From the NCBI GenBank assembly GCA_037953745.1, contig JBAKBP010003085.1, forward strand, positions 96,817 through 160,816: a stretch of DNA of 64,000 bases. The letters are read 5' to 3'. Position 1 is the stretch's first letter. Every line of letters begins with the position of its first letter. This document shows positions 1-7,943 of the stretch, piece by piece. The notes beneath the pieces are model-generated. The model was not told the DNA's origin and did no database searches. It saw only the letters and a list, made by a program, of their open reading frames with translations. A program made the translations under genes and the position numbers. Source of the DNA: Lithodes maja. Taxonomy: Eukaryota > Arthropoda > Malacostraca > Decapoda > Lithodidae.

Positions 1-2303
1 GAGCCGGATGACAAAGACGATGTATCTATTATCTCATATATGGAAGTGCAGGAGTCAGGGTCAGTTTTAGACGCCGCACAGGATCGTAATGATTCACCCT
101 TGAGTTCATCATCGAATAAATTTGTCACAGCAGAGGAAATAGATGGGCTGCTAGTTAATGCTCTCACTAAATTTTTTGCCCAACAGCCGGAGACTCCTAC
201 AGTGGACCCGGGAGCTCCTATGACAGGTTCTAACGTCCGGCCTCTGATGACTTCTATTACTTTGACTCAGATCCCTCACCCTCCCTCTATATCACCATCG
301 GTGGTCACTAGGCCTGCTACGGCGGCACTGACTACTTCGAATGTAAGGGTTATAACGGATGTCAATCCACCCCCTTTAGATAGAGCACCTATGAGAAAGG
401 TAGCTATGCCCTTACTGTACAGCCCAGATGAGTCATGGGTTCACTTGATCCCCACTAATCCAGGGGTCGCTCAACCTACCTTGTCAGGGGAACTTCCGGT
501 ACCACGTGAGTGGGTAATACAAGGCAATAAATCTAAAAAATTAAGGGCCTTGGATACTTTGGGGAATGTACTAGATGTTAATGTTAAGGGGACCGACCGG
601 ATAATTACAAACTTCCAGGTCTTACTATCAATTTAAATGAAATTTGGCACAGGTGTATATTACCATAAAACTAGATCAAAACAAATATTATTTTATTTTA
701 TTTTTTATGTGATCAAACAACTCACAAAAGGTGTATCTATAGTTTCTATAAAAAACATTTTATATATTTTGTGTATTTGTTCGATTTAGGTGATTACGGA
801 TTCAGGCGAATATATTTATAGAAAATTACAACTTTGACGACATATTGTGAAACAAATTAAATTATTAGAGTAACTTTGGTTTATAGGCCTTTTAGTGTTT
901 TTAATTACCTTTCCAATGGTATATACACCATTCCTATAGGTCCAATAATAACTGTAAAAAAACATCCGATAGTGTGGCAATATAGGTTCTGAGAAAAACA
1001 GGTGAAAGTCTAAGGTCATTAGGTGAACATTTTTACTTTTGTTTTTTAGATTTACAATATTTTATGCGGGAACATGACAAAGTAGAAGATAAAGCGTATG
1101 GGAGGTTGTAGAGTAGCTTACGCTCTTTCGATTTATATAGGTATGCCCCTCGTACGACCAGTAGTTACTGAGCATGTTAATTTCAAAGTTCGCTATATAA
1201 CGTTTTTAGAATTACAGGAAAAGTTTGGAAAACATAAAAAAATACTATTTCCAATGGGTTTTCACTAATAACATTTCACTGGCTTATGAAGGGATGTTGA
1301 CTCTTGTTGAGTAAACACCTATTGGTATTTTCAGGATTTTGAGTTTTTTAAGCCTAAATTAACCGGTCGGTCCCCTTAAGGCCATTCCTAATTATTATCA
1401 CCAGGACTATTTTGTTTATACTTCTAAACCTGCCCTGCGCCCTGCCTCAGCTTCGAAACTGTTTTCTGACTGGTCCAAGCACGATGGTTTTAATGACATA
1501 AAGACACTGTCAACCCTCACACCAGAACTTGATTTGCGAACTGTCACAGACTCAGCCGCTAATCCAGTTTTGAAGGTGGGGCAGTTGGGTCCGGGACCTT
1601 GGGTGGATTGGGAGACGGAGGCTCAGAACTTTGCGACCACCTTCACCTCAAAAACTTCCCACCAGATCCCTCAGGATAGTCATTCTTGGTTTTCAGTGCC
1701 AGTGTGTTCTGCCGGCGGAGTCCCTTCGGCTTTATTTGATTTCTTAGCTGCCCCCAAAATCAATTTATGTGAACTCAAGGATCGTTTCACTACCCCTACC
1801 CCTACTCACCTAGACCGAGAATTTAGGCTACGGGGGAAAGCATTTCGCCTGTTCTCACAGTACATTGTGACGCAACAGGTGGCTAAATCGATGCTCCGGT
1901 TCACTCAGGCAATCGCAGACGCGGATGCTAGAAGATCGGTTGAACTGTCTCGGCGACTGCTCCTTCAGTCGTCAATTCACCAGTGCTCACTCCCTCTTTA
2001 ATGTCCCCTGAGGTGTGGAGAACCGTTTTTAATATGGCTCAGGCCTTTAAACATAGTCCCGCCCCTTCTAGGAAACCTGCCTTTAACTTCCCCAAACCCA
2101 AGCCAGTCGCAAAAGCACAGCCGGGGGGATCTAAGCCCTTTCATCTACCTAAGTCCTCCTCCACTCAAGGTCAGTACAGGTACAAACAGGGTAAGTTTAC
2201 AGGTCAGAAAGGACGAGGCTATAATAAACCAGGTCAGGGCACGTCTTCTGCCAACGCAAGCCAGCCGGCGAAGCTTCCACCACCACCACCTCCACCACCA
2301 TAA
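1..2303 (+). pseudogene. DIRS gag-like ORF1, 5' partial, split by a MITE and one frameshift
   Basis: The frame is open from base 1 through 588 and resumes at 1380 after the MITE at 588-1375. The codon split across the TTAA (586-588) rejoins in frame with 1380, and the reading continues to a stop at about 2001. A change of frame near 1960-1985 then leads into the tail ending at 2303. The tail is rich in Pro, Lys and Gln and finishes with a run of eight prolines, as expected of a nucleic-acid-binding Gag C terminus. No zinc knuckle is visible in this part. Identification rests on position directly upstream of a DIRS RT; the protein itself has no universal motif. The N-terminal portion lies before the window, but a likely equivalent is at 45652-45964. 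Confidence 0.65.
588..1375. mobile_element. TTAA-flanked MITE (piggyBac-like, non-autonomous) inside DIRS gag
   Basis: The 788-bp insert has a perfect 13-bp terminal inverted repeat, GGGGACCGACCGG at 588-600 and its complement at 1363-1375. It is bounded by TTAA at 584-587 and 1376-1379; counting the TTAA the palindromic ends match over 17 bp. Precise TTAA duplication is the hallmark of piggyBac-type transposition. The interior is AT-rich with no long ORF. The terminal repeat differs from the CCCTCCAGCCC type of the other TTAA elements here, so it belongs to another family. Confidence 0.9.
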
Positions 2304-2311
2304 AAAAACTA

Positions 2312-2994
2312 ATGTCTCTCTCATTCCCGGGGCCGGTCTTAAGGCGGGTGGATCCGAGGGTAGTACAGCCGGCGAACCCTTGTCTGCTAACTGGGTCGTT
2401 CCGAACATGTCACCAAGCATGGCCGTTAAACACTTGGGCAAGGATGGTGGCACGCAAAGGCATCACTTGGCAGTGGCTCCGGCGACCTCGTTTACGTCAG
2501 CCGACAACGGCGAATCTAGTTTCTTTAGAGGTGGAGTCACTGGTCACGGAAATGATAGCCAAGAATGTCATCATCCCGGTCCCTCAAAATTACCCAGTCT
2601 TCACATCCAAGCTATTTTTGGTTCCCAAAAGGGACAGTGTTCAGATGAGACCCGTCGTAGACCTGTCGTATCTGAACCTTCACATTCACGAGTCATTCAG
2701 GATGTTAACAGTGCACCAAATCAGGCTAACACTTCCGCCGGGAGGTTGGATGTGTTCCTTAGACCTGACAGACGCTTATTGCCACGTCTCGGTAAACAAA
2801 AGATTTCAAGGATTTCTGGCCTTACGAATCAGGGATCAAAACTATGTCTTTCAGAGGATGCCATTCGGTTTGAACCTGGCGCCTCGCTTATTCACGAAAT
2901 TATTTCGGCAAGCACTGATGCCATTGTTACAACAAGGGATCAGGATTTTATGGTACCTAGATGACTGGCTGGTGGTGGCACAGACAGAGCAAGT
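2312..2994 (+). pseudogene. DIRS reverse transcriptase, N-terminal two thirds (split gene, part A)
   Basis: The segment encodes RT fingers and palm. A conserved LVPKRD-type stretch and MRPVVDLSYLN are followed by SLDLTDAYCHV (first catalytic Asp), then MPFGLNLAPRLFTK, then YLDDWLVVA (catalytic DD). The YLDDWL form and the spacing are typical of DIRS rather than gypsy RT. Reading stops being DIRS-like at 2995, where the ATGCATAAATC duplication and a LINE begin, and resumes at about 5241. ATG at 2312 is the first in-frame start after the gag stop. The true ORF may begin further upstream by overlap, as is common in DIRS. Confidence 0.8.
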
Positions 2995-3005
2995 ATGCAT
3001 AAATC
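2995..3005. repeat. 11-bp target-site duplication of LINE-A (left copy)
   Basis: ATGCATAAATC here is repeated exactly at 5230-5240 on the other side of LINE-A. Joining the two sides at this motif restores the DIRS RT reading. Confidence 0.9.
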
Positions 3006-5229
3006 TATCTATCTATCTATCTATTGCCTGACGCCGTGATCCCCGAAGGGGTGGCCACGAACGAACAGCCCCCATGCACCTCTGTCCCCAGTCAGTCGAC
3101 GCCCCTCCCCCCCACCAGCACCGCCTTCATTCATGTAGTTCCTCACTCCATCCTTCCACCTCATATTCGGTCTACCTCTCCCCCTCTGTCCCTCCACCTC
3201 GCTCTCGTACACCCTCTTAGTCATTCTCTCGCTTTCCATACGTTCCATATGGCCGAACCATCTCAAGTTGTTCCTTTTCACACTTTCCAGCACATCTACC
3301 TCCACACCACACCTCCTTCTTACTTCCTCATTAGTCTGTCTATCCCTCCATGTAATTCCGCACGCACTCCTTAAGTAATTCATTTCCACTGCTCTCACTC
3401 TTGGTCTGAGTCTCTCAACCAACGTCCATGCTTCGCTTCCGTAAGTCAGTGTCGGGATTACCACACTGTCATGCAAGGACTTCTTCACTTCCATACTGAC
3501 CACCCTATTTCTTGTTACTGCTTTTAGCGTTCCTACAACCCTCTTCCCCTGTTGTACCCTCTCCCGCACCTCTTCATCCATAGTCCCATCTTTACTCAAC
3601 ACACTGCCCAGATACTTAAAAGAGTTGACGATCTCCATAGCCTGACCGTTCAGCTTCACCTCACACTCTGTGACTTCACCCCTTTCGAAGACCATAACCT
3701 TGCTCTTCCCCGTATTTACCTTCAAATTCCGTTTTTCGCACACTGTTCCAAACTCATTTACCAGACCCTGCAACTCCCATTCATTATCACTCATCAGAAC
3801 TGTATCATCTGCAAACAGCAGTATAGGTAGCTTCCACTCAATTCCCTCCCTTTTCAGCGATACACCAACATCCACTACTCTTGATAGTATTTCTTTCATA
3901 ACTCCATCCATATATACAGTAAACAGCCACGGGGACATCACACACCCCTGTTTCAAACCAACATTCAGGTCAAAGAACTCGCTCTGCTCACTCTCCACAC
4001 GTACTGCCGCCTTTGCACCCTCATACATGCTCTTCACTGCTTTCAGCAACTTGCCCTCTACTCCGTATATTCTAAGTACTTTCCACAAACCTTCTCTATC
4101 CACTCTGTCATAGGCCTTCTCCAAGTCCATAAAGGCAACATACACCTTTTGTTTCTTCTCCAGATACTTCTCCACAACACAATTCAGGGTAAAAATCTGA
4201 TCTACACATCCTCTTCCCTTCCTAAAGCCTCCCTGCTCGTCGCCTATCCATTTCTCCGTTCTCACTCTCACTCTCTCAATCACTACCCTACTGTATACCT
4301 TCCCTACTACGCTTAGAAGACATATTCCTCGGTGGTTACCACACACTCCTCTTTCCCCTTTGCCCTTATATAGGGGGACTATTATGCCAGTCTTCCAGTC
4401 ATCGGGTGCACTCCCCTTCTCCCATGCTAGTTTGCACATTTTCCATACCCATTCTATCACTATCTCACCACCATACCTCAACATTTCCCCACACACTCCA
4501 TCTGTTCCTGGTGCTTTCCCCAACTTCACTCTTTTCATGGCTTCCCACACTTCTGACCTCCTGATCCCCACCTCCTCCTCCACTACTTCTCTTCTTCTCC
4601 CTCCCATACCATATCCAGCTATGTTTGCTGGCTCTTCATTCCTTTCATTTAGCAACTCACTGAAGTACTCCCTCCATCTTTCGACCCTCTCTTGCTTCTC
4701 GGCTAGCATTCTCCCATTCTTATCTTTCACACCCTTACTGTTTCCCTTGCTACCTTCCCTAACTTTCTTGACTTCTTTCCAGAACAGTTTCTTACTCTCC
4801 CTCCATTTTACACTCAGATTCCTTCCAAATTCCTCATCTACTCTTCTCTTACTTTCCTTCACTACTCTCTTCACCACCCTCTTACTCTCCACGTACCTCG
4901 CTCGTTTCTGTCTCTCAGAATCTTCATTCCCTCTACTACCCAACCACTCTCTATATGCTTTCTTCTTTTCTTCCACAGCTATTCTTACCTCTTCTGTCCA
5001 CCATGCTGTACCTTTCACTCCCCTCCCTCTTCTCCTCACTCCACACACCTCCTCACATGCTGCACATATCTCATCCTTAAACACCTTGCTCATCACCTCC
5101 ACTTCCTCCATAACTTCCAGGTCGAACCCACCTAGTCGTCTTTCCACTGCTCTCCTGTACTCCTCCCTGACTTCCTCCTCCTGCAACCTCTCACCATTCC
5201 ACCCTCCTCTCGCCTCCCTCCCTCCTCCC
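3006..5229 (-). mobile_element. LINE-A: 5'-truncated RTE-like LINE with (TAGA)n 3' tail
   Basis: A minus-strand LINE of about 2.2 kb lies between two copies of an 11-bp duplication. Its 3' end is a tetranucleotide microsatellite (TCTA repeats on the + strand, 3003-3023) rather than poly(A), which is typical of RTE-type LINEs. The endonuclease domain is missing, so the element is truncated 5' of the RT region. A second 3' fragment of the same family, with the same GTCAGGCAATAGATAGA ending, is at 30329-30780 on the + strand. Confidence 0.85.
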
Positions 5230-5231
5230 AT
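3021..5231 (-). CDS. LINE-A reverse transcriptase, uninterrupted 736-aa ORF
   Basis: The basic N-terminal 200 residues resemble a linker between endonuclease and RT. The RT then shows LGKAPGTDGVCGEML, a catalytic MDLEKAYDRVDREGL, the LKQGCVMSPWLF block and FADD at residues 473-476. The C-terminal thumb and connection end in YLGSVLSKDG, TYGSEAW, NLRWFGHMERM and a Gly/Arg-rich RGRGRP tract, a layout shared by RTE and related LINEs. Its first ATG (5231-5229) straddles the target duplication, so it is supplied by the target site and not by the element. The ORF has no internal stop, which suggests a fairly recent insertion, but without an endonuclease it cannot be autonomous. Confidence 0.75.
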   Translation of the reverse strand: MGGGREARGGWNGERLQEEEVREEYRRAVERRLGGFDLEVMEEVEVMSKVFKDEICAACEEVCGVRRRGRGVKGTAWWTEEVRIAVEEKKKAYREWLGSRGNEDSERQKRARYVESKRVVKRVVKESKRRVDEEFGRNLSVKWRESKKLFWKEVKKVREGSKGNSKGVKDKNGRMLAEKQERVERWREYFSELLNERNEEPANIAGYGMGGRRREVVEEEVGIRRSEVWEAMKRVKLGKAPGTDGVCGEMLRYGGEIVIEWVWKMCKLAWEKGSAPDDWKTGIIVPLYKGKGERGVCGNHRGICLLSVVGKVYSRVVIERVRVRTEKWIGDEQGGFRKGRGCVDQIFTLNCVVEKYLEKKQKVYVAFMDLEKAYDRVDREGLWKVLRIYGVEGKLLKAVKSMYEGAKAAVRVESEQSEFFDLNVGLKQGCVMSPWLFTVYMDGVMKEILSRVVDVGVSLKREGIEWKLPILLFADDTVLMSDNEWELQGLVNEFGTVCEKRNLKVNTGKSKVMVFERGEVTECEVKLNGQAMEIVNSFKYLGSVLSKDGTMDEEVRERVQQGKRVVGTLKAVTRNRVVSMEVKKSLHDSVVIPTLTYGSEAWTLVERLRPRVRAVEMNYLRSACGITWRDRQTNEEVRRRCGVEVDVLESVKRNNLRWFGHMERMESERMTKRVYESEVEGQRGRGRPNMRWKDGVRNYMNEGGAGGGEGRRLTGDRGAWGLFVRGHPFGDHGVRQ

Positions 5232-5240
5232 GCATAAATC
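5230..5240. repeat. 11-bp target-site duplication of LINE-A (right copy)
   Basis: ATGCATAAATC, identical to 2995-3005. Coding sequence of the DIRS RT resumes immediately after it. Confidence 0.9.
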
Positions 5241-5563
5241 ATGTCAACATAACATTAAAACATGTCAAAACTCTAGGGTTCAAGGTAAATCTGGTAAAGT
5301 CAAACCTTGTTCCCTCACGAGTAGTTCAGTGGATAGGGCTGGCTTGGGACACAGCTGCTCTCACTCTGAGTCAGAGTGTGGACAATCGGAACAGATTTCG
5401 CAGGAAACTGTTCAGGTTCCTTCACAGTCTGACTACGACACGCAGAATCTGGGAGTCTCTGGTCGGCTCTCTCAACTGGATTCAACTAACGGTAATGTTG
5501 GGCCGGTTGAAAGTAGACATGCTTTGCCTTCTTACGCATCAAATCAACCAAGCTACAGACCAA
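5241..5563 (+). pseudogene. DIRS reverse transcriptase/RNase H, middle segment (part B)
   Basis: After the LINE-A duplication the frame reads KHVKTLGFKVNLVKSN..., SRVVQWIGLAWDT and RFLHSLTTTRRIWESLVG, the thumb and connection region of a DIRS RT. It continues through a short GSLNWIQ stretch and ends near 5563, where the sequence becomes a LINE (GETHTIALDISKAFDRVWH). The DIRS frame resumes at 16173 with RNase H. No target duplication could be matched between 5563 and 16172, so this junction is approximate and may include a small deletion. Confidence 0.7.
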
Positions 5564-6697
5564 CATGGTGAAACACATACAATAGCACTGGATATATCAA
5601 AGGCATTTGATAGAGTCTGGCATCAATCCTTATTGTCGAAGATGTCACACTACGGCCTTGCATCATTAGTTCCACTAATTTCTTCTTATCTTCATAACAG
5701 AAAAATACGTGTAATGGTAGATGGCCTTTATTCTCAATTTCACTCAATAAATGCTGGTGTTCCCCAGGGATCAGTTTTGGCCCCAATTCTGTTCCTCATT
5801 CATATCAATGATCTCATATCTACCACTCATAATCCAATACATTCCTACGCAGATGACTCAACACTCCACAGTTCCTTCACATTTACCAATTCTTTCACCC
5901 AACCCGATCTTATAAATTCAAAAATAAACACTGCAATTTCTCTGAACCAGGACCTTTCTAGAATTAATGGATGGGGACAAAAGAATCTAGTTTCCTTTAA
6001 TGCACAGAAAACCAAGTACATTCAATTTTCTAACCGACAGAATCTCACTGACTCCCATATATTTTTTAATGATGTAAATATTCCCACTTCCCCTAGTATT
6101 GACATTCTCGGTGTAACATTAACTACTAACTTGAGCTGGACACATTATGTTAGAAGCATTGCTAAGAATGCCTCTAAAAAACTGGGACTCCTGTACAGAG
6201 TTCGAGAATTCTTCACTGACGAGCAGTTGGCCGTGATATATAAAAGTCATGTGCGTTCTCAGATGGATTACTGTTCACCTCTGTGGGGTGGAAGTGGAGT
6301 GGTTGCATTGAGGCAGTTGGACAAAATTCAAAATAAAGCTATTAGATTAATCAATAACCCTGCAATCACACAGGACCTTCCTACATTATCCATACGAAGA
6401 AACGTTGCATCCCTTGCATTATTCTACAGATATTTTCACAGCAATTGTTCCGAGGAACTTGCTTCAATTGTGCCGCCTCTCCACATCTTTCCCCGTAGAA
6501 CTAGGGCAGCTGAGAGCGCCCATGAATTTACACTTTCTCCTCCACAATGCAGAACTTCTGCTTATCAGAATTCATTTATCCCCAGAGCTACTACTCTTTG
6601 GAATTCACTTCCCTCGAATTGCTTTCCACAAACTTACAATCTACAAATGTTTAAATCCAGTTGTTACAAACATTTTATGAATGGAGGATGCCTTTAG
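5564..6697 (+). pseudogene. LINE-B reverse transcriptase, 5'-truncated
   Basis: The frame starts inside RT motif 3 with ALDISKAFDRVWH. It continues with INAGVPQGSVLAPILF, the active-site-equivalent SYADDSTLHSS and an NGWGQKNLVSFNAQKTKYIQF block. The C terminus is a LINE thumb, with ILGVTLTTNLSW, YRVREFFTDEQL and MDYCSPLWGG. It ends in a normal stop at 6697 with no internal stops. Everything N-terminal (ORF1, endonuclease, early RT) is absent, as usual for 5' truncation. Closest family by motif is the Jockey/CR1 group; exact clade not assigned. Confidence 0.75.
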
Positions 6698-7190
6698 GCA
6701 CATGGACCTTTTTGTTTTATCTGTGTTTTTCCTTCCTCCGTTCATTGTCTCTTAACCCTCCAGCCCCGGGGGCTATAGCTTACGACTGTACTGCTGTACC
6801 GGGGGTTTTGAGGATTTTTGGCCTATGTTAACTACTCTGTAAATGAATGAATATTGCATGTAATGTTGTGAATAAAAAAAAATAATGTTCCACAAACCTT
6901 CCTCTGTCGAATGGCGTTGAGTAGAGGTCTCTAGCCCCTCTGGTTGCATAATGGTGAGCGCGGGAAGACGAGTGCTTTTTTATGCGGGAATTTCCTCCCG
7001 CGTCCGAAAGCGTCGGCCCGCCCTGGCTACAACGCACCTAGCCGCTCGCCGCGCCAAAGTATTTATCTCCCTTAGACGATTTTAGTGTTTGATATTGAGA
7101 ATGTGATGTTTATTTGATATTTTCTAGTTATTTTGAGGCCAATTATATAAAATATGTTTATTAGGGTATCAATTTCACTGATATTGGTAA

Positions 7191-7680
7191 TTTTCACTCG
7201 ATACCGTACATTTTATTAGTAATTGAGGTATGTTATTGTTGAATTAGGCACTGATTATTCGTTATCACAGGTGTTTATTATACTTTGGCCATCAAATATT
7301 AGGTCTTGTGTCACTTTCACTTTGACAAATATGCTTAGAGTGTCACTGTCACTGATAATGCTCATTTTCACTCGATACCGTACATTTTATTAGTAATTGA
7401 GGTAGGTTATTGTTGTATTAGGCACTGATTATTCGTTATCACAGGTGTTTATTATACTTTGGCCATCAAATCTTAGGTCTTGTGTCACTTTCACTTTGAC
7501 AAATATGCTTTAGAGAGTGTCACTGTCACTGATAATGCTCATTTTCACTCGATACCGTACATTTTATTAGTAATTGAGGTAGGTTATTGTTGTATTAGGC
7601 ACTGATTATTCGTTATCACAGGTGTTTATTATACTTTGGCCATCAAATCTTAGGTCTTGTGTCACTTTCACTTAGTTATA
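7191..7680. repeat. ~177-bp tandem array, about 2.8 units, inside piggyBac copy 1
   Basis: The marker TTTTCACTCG recurs at 7191, 7365 and 7542, giving spacings of 174 and 177 bp. Each unit contains GTAATTGAGGTA, GGCACTGATTATTCG, TTATACTTTGGCCATC and a GTGTCACT block. A homologous array with the same unit length and number lies at the same place in copy 2 (33433-33910), so the array belongs to the transposon and not to the host. Confidence 0.9.
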
Positions 7681-7943
7681 TGATTTGTAAACGTTTTATA
7701 TACAATTTATTGTGTCTTTTTTTCACTGATTTATATATTTCTATAGGTTCTAATCATATGAATGTCACTTGGTATATACATATGTGTCACTTTCACATAT
7801 TATTATGGTGGAATTGTATTTGTATCAATTTTCTCATAATACTTGACTTTTTTATTATAATACATTGGTTTTCTTCCACTTTTTGCCTATATATAATTAT
7901 AGTGTACATATTGTCATTTTATTTGGCAATTTCAGTATGATTA

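Noticed and set aside
3003..3023. Independent TCTA microsatellite
   Set aside because: It is the 3' tail of LINE-A; the same tail follows the same sequence at 30764-30780.
4360..5571. 403-codon + strand frame opposite LINE-A
   Set aside because: It is antisense to the LINE-A RT, Ser/Thr/Pro/Leu-rich without domains; only its end coincides with DIRS sequence.
7191..7680. CRISPR-like or centromeric satellite array
   Set aside because: Units are contiguous 177-bp repeats with no spacers, in a eukaryotic transposon, with the same array in a second piggyBac copy.
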